64,000 nt of DNA, from the NCBI RefSeq assembly GCF_041296385.1, contig NW_027184085.1, forward strand, positions 52,171,109 to 52,235,108, given 5' to 3'. A program made the translations under genes and the position numbers. The notes under the pieces are model-generated. The model made no database searches. It was not told the DNA's origin and saw nothing but the letters and a program-made list of their open reading frames with translations. Every line of letters starts with the position of its first letter. Within the stretch, counting starts at the first letter, position 1. Origin of the DNA: Aphelocoma coerulescens (lineage: Eukaryota > Chordata > Aves > Passeriformes > Corvidae). Shown here piece by piece: positions 1-10,329 of the stretch.

Positions 1-744
1 TGTAAACAACTTGGCCATCTAATCATGAATATTGCATTTCCTTGCATTACCAGTGTGATTGACTATCTCTCTAAAAGGGGCCAAAGTGTGAGTGGAAGAG
101 TGGCTTATTGTAGCAATAAATGAAGAGCAAACAAGCTATGGCGGGATGAATTCAAAGACTTTGTTTTGGATGTTAAACTCACCTGCCATAGCTGCCTCTT
201 GTTTACACCCCAGTGAATAAATGAGTATCTCTTCCCTAAAAATTCCTTTCATTTGTTCATTCCAATATTCTCTGAACATTTTATTCCATTTTCACTAGCA
301 AACACTAAAGGTTGAAAAAAGAATGTTACTAATTAACCACTTCTTTTCAAATACTGTTCTAAAGAAAATTCCTTTTTGATCTTCTTTTAAAATTATTTCA
401 TTTACTGAACTTTTTTTTTAGATGTTCCTATTTCCTTATTCAGAATTTGTGTACCACCACTATAAAACTAATGTGCTTTTTAACTGAGGCACTGCTAAAA
501 TATTTAAATTCAAATACAGTTTTCCTTCAAACTCATAGGAAAATCTGTACTACTGTTTTCATACTGTTAAGCCTTTGTGTTGCTTATGATAAATATAACT
601 GGTCATAAGTGTTATACTGCTATTACTTTCCAAAAATACATTGTGAATTTCTTCAGTGAGTTCACATCTAATGAGTGGGATTTTTCACAAAATATTTTTT
701 ATTCTGCAAGATAGAGACTTCATTGAAAAAAGAATTCACCGTCC
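1..744. other. Non-coding AT-rich DNA
   Basis: No gene, domain or transposon recognised. Short frames here have no family resemblance. Confidence 0.6.
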
Positions 745-1060
745 ATGACACAATTCCATTGCACAATCTAAGAGAGCTAACTGGAGACATCCAGGGATTG
801 GAGACAACCTGGGATGCAGTAATCATGATTGTAGAGTTTGCAGTCCTGAGGGATAAGGATCAGGTAAGGAGTAAGGCTAGGCCCCTGAACTTCCAGACTT
901 CCCGTTCCTTGGGGAGAGAGTCTGTGGAGTTTGCTGGAAGACTGCCCTCAGGGACAAGGGAATAGAACAGAGCTGGCAGACCTTTAAGGAAGTCTGCCAT
1001 AGAATGCAAGAGGTAGCGATCCCAAAGAGTGAGAAATCAGTCAAGGAATGCAAGATTCTA
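745..1060 (+). mobile_element. CR1 LINE fragment, ORF2 linker region (decayed)
   Basis: Aligns by eye with the part of avian CR1 ORF2 between the endonuclease and reverse-transcriptase domains: a stretch matching the 'CSNHD..VEF' core (nucleotides about 800-845), then a 'WQTFKEVCHRMQEVAIPKS' stretch resembling the CR1 'SW..FK...L.AQE..IP' block. Stops and frameshifts interrupt it, so it is inactive. Both ends are truncated. Confidence 0.6.
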
Positions 1061-4000
1061 TTGCATATTTCAATTTTACTAAATTTTGCTTAATTATTTT
1101 GTTATAGGCATCTCATAAAAGAAGAAAAATACCAAGCCATGTAACATTGCTACCACACCTAGAATATAAGTACAAATTCTAAACTGAAAAAATGGTTTCA
1201 ATATAAAAATTGATTCAATACAAAAAATTGATTCAATTTCTTTAAGAATATTTTCACTAAGCAAGTTTAAGTATGCTTTGAAAAGCTGATTTCCCTCTTC
1301 TTTATTTTAAAATGAGTTATTTCAAAACAGTAAGTTTTTAAAAACCAAGAAGAAACCATTGCTATAGAAATGATATATCTGTGTGCTTGACATAACATGA
1401 CCATTTGCACATTATTTTTAACCTTTTTTCATTATATTCTACATTTTCCACCTAATTAATTTTGAGAAATTTTTGTGCAATATTTTATGACCAGCTGAGA
1501 GTGACCGATGATCCATTTTGTGTGGGGTGAGGGGAGAAAAAATATGGCTGAAATAACTTTAATCAGGTTAAACATGAATCACTGACCAGTTCAAATCTGA
1601 TGTGCCCTATCAATAACCAGGGCCAGTTTTATCTGTATCAATTTTCCAGTTCAGTAAACTATTTAACCAGTGCAGGGCAGGGGAACCAGAAAGTATTTCC
1701 ACACATCGCTTCACCCAGAAGGTTCTGTTGTCAAGCACTGTTGAAAATTACAAGGAATTGTCATAAAATGTAAAGAAATCTGAGGCACAGTGGATCCTTA
1801 CTTGCTTTTTACTTGGAGGTTCGTCTGATGCTCAGTGTCATTGCAGAAAGACCAAATGCTTCAAAGCAGACAAAATCTAATCCAGACTATATTGTGCCGT
1901 ATTGTGAGGAGTTGGAAAAGTTCCTTTATGTAGTCTCATGTGAGCTGCAGCAAAGGAAGGATTCCATCCATTTTGAAAGAGTCCTTGTGAAAAACTAATT
2001 TTAACAAAAAAATTCAACTCACTTCATGTTCTCTGTCTCTTATCACGGCTGGAATTTCTACCAGTTGCAACCATTCACTGGTCTTCAGTAGCTGCTGCTA
2101 TTCAAGGCTTAAATGTCCTAGGTGATAACTACTCACACTTTAGCCTATTAAATACACACATGCCCCATCTTGAAAGTAGAGTTAACATCCCCAAAATGCA
2201 GCTATGTGCACGGGGAGGGGGGGGCTGTGATAAAGGGTTTATTACAGTGTTCTCCCTTGAAGCTTGGCCATTCCAGACCAGTGTTGTGAAAGCTTATAGC
2301 ACTCAAAACAAAGGCAGTAACTGTGCTCCAGGTTAATATTCTGTTTCAGCAACAGCAGGGCCTTTCGGGCTTTATTTTTCCTCTGCAGGACTAATACAAT
2401 GCCACTTAAAGATACTGTTTCAGTTTCTAGACTGAAGTGGAACTACAATGTGATTAAAACTCTGCCTGAATAAAAGTGGAAGTTTAAATAAACAAGTTTT
2501 TCAAAATTCTGGAGTGATTTTGGATTCCTAAAGGCACATCCATTCCAAAAAAATGAGTAACGACTGGAGGTAAAAGAGTATTATCTAGTATTATTTAAAA
2601 AGAAGTAGTAACGAGCTGGGTCTTGGTTTTAGTTTTTGTTTGCTTTTAAAAATGCCCTTAGCCCTAAGAAAATGAATGTTAATAGGAAAAGGAACCTTCA
2701 GTCAGCTCAGCCAAAGATATGCATGAGTTTGATGCTTAGTGGCAGATATTTGGGGCAATCCAATTTAACATGGGAAGAAGAACAGAACAGCACAGCAGTT
2801 TTTATATAGTAGTAGTATTTGTTGTTAGGCTTATATCCAATATTTAGACCTAGGAAATAGTCAGTGACATTTCTGTGTATTATCTAGAGGTAGTACAGCA
2901 TTATTTGATAAAGTCTGAATATTGTAGCCTTATTAACATGCAGGCAGATAAACTGCACAAGCACGAGGACTGCCTCCGAATAAGAAGCACTTGTTTTGCT
3001 GTGCATGATTTGTAAATCCACCAAAACAAAATTATATTAACAGGTTACACCAAAGTAAGCCAATAAAGTAACGTGTGGAAATGTAAGATTTTAGCTCTTC
3101 TTGTAAAGCAGCTCAAACCTCAATCAAGGAATAAGAAAAGAAGATCACTTCAGCTGTAATATGGGCTATTAAGATTCTCTGCCATGTAGTGCTTTGATGT
3201 AGTCATGTCAGATGCAGAATAAACTCAATATTCTGTTCAGTTATTTTTTATCATAGTTTTGAATTTAATGTCTGAAAACCTTTCATCATTTACATCCAAT
3301 CTACAACAGTTTTGTACAGAAGGAAAAAAAAATGAAAACAAAACAAACCCCTAATCAAACCAAACAAAAACCAACCAACCAAAAAAAAACCCCAAAACAA
3401 CCACGCAGCCCTAATTGTACTATACACTGGTCTCAGAGGCATCATCCAGGTCCTCACCAAAATCTGAGCCTCAGTGGGAAGATGGCAGAGAGAGCCTGGG
3501 GCACACAGTATCATGGCTCTGCAACACAGACTTTCAGCACTATAAGCCTTTGGGCACCTCTGGGTCAGGCAAGGTGGCAGTGATCACAGTACCTTCCAAG
3601 TCTTTCCTACAGTCCATTCCCTGCTGGCAGCCCTGCACTAGTCTCATGGTAGGTTTCTGTGATACTCTGGTGGAGCAAAGCCCAAGCATACTGAATTATT
3701 AGAATGTCCTCCACCACTCTCTTTCCAAATTTCCAAGGAAATCAGTATAGCGGAAGTAAAATGGCATGTTGTGACAATTTATAAAAGTAATTTTGTCACA
3801 GGTTGATTATTTTATTTTAAAAAAACAAAATATCATTGAAACCAATTGATTTTACTCTGTGTCCATCCATCCTATTTGCCTCATGTTACTGTGGTGTGTT
3901 TTTAGTTACACAGCTCTTGTTCTTGCCTGCCAGCAAATATATCAGTTTGAAACCTCAGGAAGTAAAACTGCATGCAGTAGAACTATTACGTATAGTTGCT

Positions 4001-4450
4001 AATCATAAATGTAAAACCAGACATACAGAAACACTTCTGTCCCAGTCAGAAACGCTTCTGTCCCTCTTATAGATGCTGGTGTATATAACTGTGTGACCTG
4101 GTGGATGACAATCATATTGTAGCTCTGGCCAAAAGCCCTACAGACAGAGCAGTGTCATTCTGTAGCTGCTGCTTGACCTAAAATTGCACACTGCTATCAC
4201 ACACCAGAAGGTCAGGACAGAGTCAGAGAAGACACACTAAACAGTGATCTGACTTTGTAACTGTACCTGCAGGGTATAAAATATATGAATATTATAAATA
4301 TGAATATGTGAATGGCTGTTTATGTCTTCCTCCCTGTTCTGTCTCCATGACAGTGTTGCTGAAGTTAATTACTATGGTGTTTCTAGGTTTAGCAGCACTG
4401 GAATGAAAAAAAAGTCACTCAAAATTTGACACATTACTGAAATTTGAGGG
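1061..4450. other. Non-coding DNA with an A/C-rich low-complexity patch
   Basis: No gene found. An A/C-rich stretch (CAAACAAACC-like words) lies at 3328-3410. The 75-100-codon frames around 3290-3700 overlap on both strands and have no recognisable domain. A G run lies near 2214-2224. Confidence 0.55.
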
Positions 4451-4981
4451 TGTCCTAATGCTCATGAGGGTCTAACTGAGACAGACTTAATTCCTTCATA
4501 GTAGCTCATATGGTGCAGTGCTTTGAATTTCTGATCAAAATAACTTTGGTAACAGCATAGTAATCAACTACTGCTGAGCAACCTTTGCACAGCATGAAGG
4601 CATTTGTGCTGACCTTCCAGCAAGGTGCTGGGAAGGGGCTCCTCCAGGACAGCTGACCCAAACTATTCAAAGGGATATTCCATACTTCATGGCATCATGC
4701 TCATCAAGGAGGGGAGGGTGCTTTTAGGTTGGGTAGGTATTGCTTGGAGACTGGCCGTGCATCATCTTGGTCGTGGAATGTGATGAGTAATCGCCTTGTT
4801 ACTTGTTTGTTTGGGGTTGGGGTTTTTGTCTTCTTCTCTTTCCTTTGCATGTTAAAATTTCTTTATCTTGACCACTGAGCTTTCTCTCTTTTGTTTTAGT
4901 ACCTCCCTTGTCTTTCTAAGTGTGGGGTGGGAACGATCAGCTCTGTGGTGCTTAGTTGCTGGCTGGTATCCAGTCACCACA
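4451..4981 (+). mobile_element. ERVL-like solo LTR, sense orientation
   Basis: Resembles a very common avian ERVL-type LTR. It starts about TGTCCTAATG and ends CACCACA, with internal landmarks CTTCATAGTAGCT, CTACTGCTGAGCA, GACCCAAACT, GGGATATTCCATA, TTATCTTGACC and GTGGTGCTTAGTTGC. No internal region is attached, so it is a solo LTR. The left end is approximate and no clear target duplication was found. It is well diverged and therefore old. The copy at 14985-15490 belongs to the same family in the opposite orientation. Confidence 0.75.
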
Positions 4982-6355
4982 GATGATGAGTACAAATTGT
5001 TTGCTCTGGAATTAAGAAAGTTAAAACAAATTTTTGCACAACATTTTAAAATGTTTTTTTCAGCCTTAGAGGAGAACATGGGAGGGAAAATGAACACTGT
5101 AATCTCCCCAAACACAAGACTTAACAATAGGAATTTGCAAATGATAGAGAATTTCTCTTGAAAAGGGACTCTTTTCTCCCTGTTTGATCACTAGCCATAG
5201 GCAGTAGTAGTTATAAGCAAAACCGTATTAAACTTCAAGATTTTTACTAATGCATTATTTCTGAGAGAAGTTGCTGCTTTTATGTTATATCAGGCTCCCT
5301 AAAATGTTTTAAAAAATCTTTAGCACTCTCTATAAACTGAGCAGCTCATTCAGACCTTCATTTTCTACAGTGTCCATAAATATGGTAATTTTAGCATTTC
5401 CCACTTCTTTCTCTCCCAGATATGATCCTCTCAGTGGGCCTGCCACTTCTGACATTTTCCTTCATTTTATAGAGATAAGTAGCAACTTGGAAGTGCTTTC
5501 CCCAGGTCCCTTGCGACCAGAATTCATAATATTAATTGCCAAAAATTACCAGCTGCAAGTAATTTTATCTAACAAAGCTGTTCTGTGGCGTCCTCAAGAC
5601 AATATAGTACTCTTTATGTTCCAACCAAGCACTTTAGCATGTTAATAGGAAGAAGCCCAAAGTATAATTAATATTTAAAAAGCAAAATGTCAGGCTCAGC
5701 TAAAGAGTTTTTAAGCATCCATATATTTTTTCTTAAATCACATTTTGCTCAGAAGAATGTATTTTGGGACCTAACTGAGCAACTTTCAATTGATCAGGGC
5801 TTAGTGTTTTACTGCAAAGTGCTGAGAATGATAGAACTATGTAAGCCTTGGGTCTAAAATGGGGGAAAATGCCATTAACTCTTCAATATCTGATCACATA
5901 GAGTCATGTGTGTTTTCTGCTTTTTTAAGGAATGCAGAAGCAAGGAAAAAATAAACAAAAAACAAACCCTAAACAAATAAAGAAGAAAACATAATTGAAG
6001 GAAATTCTGTTACTAGACACATAAAATAAAGAGAACTGCCTAATAAGTATATGTAAATGAAAATCTATATTTTATAATCTCCTGAAGTCTGTGGTAAAAT
6101 TAAAAGATCTTTTTGCAGATATATGTCAACAATGACAACTTTTGTACTGCCAAGCTACCGAAATTTAATTTTGTGTTATAGAACAGGAAATCGTAGAGCA
6201 GAGATCTTGAATGAGGTATCCAACTTTCTGTACGAGGTCAAATGTTCTATAATAGAGTCTGAAGATAAAGCAAAGCTGGTGTGCAGTTCTAGCCTTCAGA
6301 TACAAACTTAACTCTTCTACTAAAAAATGTGAGGAAAAAAGTATCTATTTCTTAG
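4982..6355. other. Non-coding AT-rich DNA
   Basis: Nothing recognised. An A-rich patch lies at 5940-6000. Open frames of 62-97 codons at 4850-5645 and 6123-6311 overlap the LTR tail or lack any family pattern. Confidence 0.55.
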
Positions 6356-6359
6356 AAAG

Positions 6360-7760
6360 AATTCAGCCCCTCCACTACCCCTTGTGAGGATGTTGAAGAC
6401 CACGATGAGGTCTCACCTCTCCGCATCAAGTCTTCCCGGACTCCACTGCCCTTCAGGACTGCCTCCCAAGGGACTCTTTCAATCAGACTCCTAAACAGGT
6501 GGTCAAAGGCAGCCATTCTGCTGCCATCCCTCTTTACTTCTACAAGAATCTGAAAGTTATATCATTTCATAACCACCTATGCCCAAGACAGTTTCTGTCA
6601 GTCACATCACCCACCAGCCCTTCTCTATTCACAAACAACAGCTCCAGCAGGTGCTTTCCCTAGCTGGGTCTCTCATCAGTTGTGGCAGGAAGTCATCTTC
6701 CTCACACTCCAGGAACCTCACTCTCTGTGTTTGATTTCCAGCAGACATCAGGTAAGTTGACATCCACCCTGAGGACAAGCCTAACAATCATGAGACTTCT
6801 CCCAGCTGCTTATAAAATGGTTCGTGTGCTCTTTCACCTTGACTGGGTCATCTATAACAGGCTCCTCCCTTGATATGTTAATGATCTTTTGTCTGATTCC
6901 TGTCCATAAATGCTTGACCTTTTCTTTACCATCATCAAGCTCTAGATAATCAAAGCATTCCCTAACAAGTAGGATCACCTCACTCTTTCTTCAGCTACCC
7001 CTTCTGAAGGGTTCATAGCCACTCATTCACTCATAGCAGCACTCCAGTCATGTGAGTTATCCTACCATATTTCTATAATTGTGACAATATCATAATTTTC
7101 CATCTTCACAATGATTTCCAGCATCTGTTCCTGTTGGTGTAGTGACACTTCCAGTGGGCTATTGATCCTGACACCTTTTTTGGGGGTGAGACCCTAGTTT
7201 CTGAGTGAATGTTCTCAGGTACTTCTGTGGTTTCCAGCACATCAACAACCCTTGTGTTGTTGTTGCCACATGGATCTCCGTCCCCTACCCCCACTGAGAT
7301 GGCTAGGGTGTTGTGTGCATTAGTACAGAGACATTCCAGATGTGCTCCAGTGTGCTCAGGACTGTGTGGAGCATGCTGAAGGACCTCACTAGAACACCCT
7401 TTCTGAAACACTGGCATGCCATCCCCAGGCTCATCTCTAGCAAGCCTGGTTTTACCCCTTTACCTCTTCAGACTTAGTTTAAAACTCTTTCAAGAAGTCC
7501 TGCTAATGCTTGTGCAAAGATCCCTTCCCCTTTAGGAAAGGTGAGCACCCCATTTCTTGTCAGCTGGTTTGATGTCTTGTAGACTAACCCATGATCAAAA
7601 ACCCAAAAATTCTTTCATTAACACAGGTCTCAGAGCCAGGTGTTGTTCAGCTGGGTCTTCCTGTGTCTCCCAATATTCCCTGCAATTGGAAGCATAGAGG
7701 AAAACAACCTTGGAGCTCCTGATCCCTCAACCAATCAACATTCATCCAACATCTTTGCAA
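6360..7760 (-). mobile_element. Antisense CR1 LINE remnant: ORF1 esterase and ORF2 endonuclease
   Basis: Read on the minus strand from 7760 to 6360. The 5' part (7760 to about 7440) matches the SGNH-type esterase domain of CR1 ORF1, with DHGLVYKTSNQLTRNGV-like and QALAGLLERVLN-like stretches spread over shifted frames. About 7110 to 6650 matches the APE-type endonuclease of ORF2, with ENYDIVTI, then DNSHDWSAA (about 7030-7060), ECFDYLELDDG (about 6950) and YRPP-equivalent sequence near 6850. Many stops and frameshifts make it dead. It ends before the reverse transcriptase and 3' UTR. Most CR1 copies are 5'-truncated 3' ends, so this 5'-proximal piece is unusual. About 6360-6440 may be a separate CR1 scrap. 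Confidence 0.75.
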
Positions 7761-7965
7761 AGCTGATGAACAAGTTTGAAATGAACATGCACAATCCTTC
7801 TCTCTTTTAAAAACTAGCATTATTATGAATACTAAATGATTATTATGATTAGTAATGAAGTTCTCCCAGATAAAACTGCATTAATTTATTAATTTTTATT
7901 TTTGAAATCATACAACTACTCGGGTTTTGGTATTCTTGAAAAGCAGCCTTGAAAATCCTTGGCAA
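7761..7965. other. Non-coding AT-rich DNA
   Basis: Nothing recognised between the CR1 remnant and the CpG-bearing block. Confidence 0.5.
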
Positions 7966-8160
7966 AGTTACACACTGGTCGGCTCCCCCGTTGCTTAGAG
8001 GCTGTCTCGTGGGAATAGGGCATGAATCTTTGCAAAGTAGATATAAGTTAGTGAAAGTCAACAATAAAGTGGATGCTCAAATCGTTATCGGTGTTCGTGT
8101 CGTTACTCTGGCCGCCTCCTCTGCACTCGGAACCACCCCCTCCCGCAAAAAAATGTGAAT
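7966..8160. other. CpG-bearing block of unknown origin, possibly an LTR fragment
   Basis: About ten CpGs in 170 bp within an AT-rich, CpG-poor surround. On the plus strand it holds CAATAAAG (about 8062) followed by a CpG-dense stretch, the order of poly(A) signal then R/U5 in many LTRs. I do not recognise the family and see no matching TG/CA ends or target duplication. It could be an LTR piece, a small regulatory CpG cluster, or part of a processed insert. Confidence 0.3.
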
Positions 8161-9928
8161 ATTTTGCGTGACTTGGAAATAACAATTGACAATGGAAGCT
8201 ATTGTGCATAGCAGCCACTCTCTGTGGCAGTTTGAACCTTAAAAATATTTCCTTGATTTAAAAGTAAAAAGACTAAAAGTGAGTTGAGACTTTGTGCATA
8301 TCTAAGAGATACACCATACAGTATGTATCACGAGTTTTAATATCACACGCACAGAAAATTCTATTAAGAGACACTTACTACATTTGCAAAATATGATTCA
8401 TAGCAGTAAAAACACAATAGAATTACAAAATGTCATGACAGAAATGTCAGTGATTTATTGCTACAGAGTTGTTGTTACTGTCCATTTGAAGCACTTTGCT
8501 AAGTGGTACAGAGCATTTGTGGTTAAGCACTAGACTAGAAAAGGAGAAATGTGGTGAGTCATGTATGATCTTGGACAAGGCCTAGCCACTTGTCACTGAT
8601 TGCTCTTCCCTAGATTACATAAATTGATTATGTGCATAATCTCCACAGATGTTGCAACCAGATGCTATAATGGTAGACTTGGTTAATATAGTTACTATAT
8701 CCACTACAAGATGAGACTGTTGGGAAAAGGAAATTAGGCAGACTTTCTGGTCGATTCCTAGCAGAAACCCCCCAAAAGTCCCAGTAGTTATTTTTCCTTG
8801 TAGTATACATGCCATTATAGTGACACAGCTTCTATAATAGATGTCTCAGTATTGAGGATGTGCAGTATTCTCCTAAGGTAACAAAATAATATTAAATAAA
8901 ATAGTTTTTCTTCTCTTTGTCATACTCTGAGTAACTGTTGGGTAACTTGGGAACATTTCTCTAATGTGATGGAGGCAGTTAGTGCTGATAAATGTTTTTT
9001 TTAAGAAGGATTTACTTTCCTCTTGTATTAGATAAAGCTACTTTTCCCCTGGATATTTACAAACAGTAGATAATTAGCAGAATAGAGGACTCATCATCCA
9101 TGTGATCACCTATGAGTCAAGTCCTTAGCTCATGTTAATGGGCTGATTTTTCCTTCTGATGGGTCTGGCACTACCTCTTAAGTGATAAAGTTATTTCCTT
9201 CTAGCTTACAGTAAATGTGCTCAGTAGATATTTTATACCAATCACTGTTGCAGAATAGGAGCTATGTCTGGTGACATACATGATGATATGCAGAGCTCCA
9301 TCAGAAATATTTAGACTTTTCTTGTAACCTAACAAGGTACTACATGAAATCCTTGCAATAAAGAAATATTTAAACCACAATACCAAACAATCTTCTTGGA
9401 ATCGGGCTATGGCAGTTTCATATGCACAAAATTAGCAAAGTTTGAAAGAAGATGGCAAATTATTAAGAAACAATCATAAGCAGTCTGACCACATTTTAGC
9501 TGGATGCCAATGGCCGTGCTTATTCCTTCCTAAAGTTCAGTTCTAGTCATACATATGCTGAGGTGTACATGCATATATATGCTGGTGCAAGTCCCTGTAT
9601 TCTGATTTTGAAAAAAATGTTTATGCCATCTCCCCTGTTTTTTGAACCAAGATGACGGATTTAAAGTTGCAATTTAAGTCCAAACCCAATTTATGCCTCT
9701 GTCATCAGCAATATTAGTCAAGCCATGCTGGAGTGTAGTTTCTGGGCATGACCTTGCTTGTACAGTGATTCAAACTTGCTGGATCAGACAGAAAAATAAT
9801 ATAGCACAAAGTAATTGCCCTGGAACTGCACAGAAATCCAGGTATGCAACACTATGTTTCCCCTAGCATACCTAGAGAGCAATAATGGACTGGGATGTTC
9901 CTCAGAGTGTGTATGTGTTTGATCCATG
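8161..9928. other. Non-coding AT-rich DNA
   Basis: No gene or repeat recognised. Frames of 60-66 codons at 8615-8815 and 9201-9386 show no domain. Confidence 0.55.
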
Positions 9929-9934
9929 AGTTTT
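9929..9934. repeat. Target-site duplication, left copy (AGTTTT)
   Basis: AGTTTT lies directly before the TG of the 5' LTR and is repeated at 12123-12128 directly after the CA of the 3' LTR. A perfect 6-bp duplication shows integrase-mediated insertion of the whole element and rules out recombination between two insertions. Confidence 0.93.
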
Positions 9935-10211
9935 TGTTGGGGTCCCTCCCCCGCGCCCTGTAGCCCTGAGGGAGGCACGGGGTTTCCCTGCCCCTGCTCA
10001 GCCTCGTTCCCCATTGGTTGGTTTGTGTTCCCCTGCGCGGGCAAAGCAGCTCGGGTCCTGTGACTGTGGCAGAGTCTCTCGGCAGATCCCGGCCATGCAG
10101 CTGGGGAAATAAACATCTCTGAAACATCTAGCAAGAATCCGTCCGTATATATTTCTTTTCCACGGGACTCCTGGTTGGATATAGGCGTGTTGCAGTATCC
10201 CCACTGCAACA
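9935..10211 (+). repeat. 5' LTR of the cold-shock-domain element (277 bp)
   Basis: Starts TGTTGGGG and ends CAACA. It differs from the 3' LTR at only three positions (C/T near 9990, A/G near 10098, G/T near 10175), about 1.1%. It carries an inverted CCAAT box (ATTGG, 10013-10017) as the likely U3 promoter element and AATAAA at 10108-10113 as the poly(A) signal. No clear TATA box precedes the poly(A) signal; a TATATA run lies after it at about 10145. The GC-rich U3 contrasts with the AT-rich flank. Confidence 0.95.
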
Positions 10212-10214
10212 TAA

Positions 10215-10232
10215 TGGTGGAGATTTGAGGGC
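10215..10232 (+). promoter_or_regulatory. Primer-binding-site candidate (tRNA-Ala-like)
   Basis: TGGTGGAGATTTGAGGGC begins 3 nt after the 5' LTR, the usual place for a retroviral primer-binding site. Its first ten bases fit the complement of the 3' end of vertebrate tRNA-Ala (acceptor ending ATCTCCACCA); the remaining eight fit poorly. The position is convincing and the tRNA identity is tentative. The mismatches may be decay, or the match may be chance. Confidence 0.5.
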
Positions 10233-10263
10233 AGAACGATCCCCGATCCCTAAGCGACTTTGT

Positions 10264-10269
10264 GTGAGT
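10264..10269 (+). promoter_or_regulatory. Candidate 5' splice donor in the leader
   Basis: GTGAGT followed by AA matches the intronic side of the vertebrate 5' splice consensus and sits in the leader between the primer-binding site and the Gag-like start, where retroviruses place their major splice donor. A spliced transcript could bypass the Gag start and deliver ribosomes to the cold-shock frame. I saw no equally good acceptor upstream of 10659, so use of this site is inference. Confidence 0.4.
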
Positions 10270-10329
10270 AAACCCTGGAAACTTTGGATTCTTCTTCTTG
10301 GTTTTGTTTTGCTATTCCATATCTAAACA

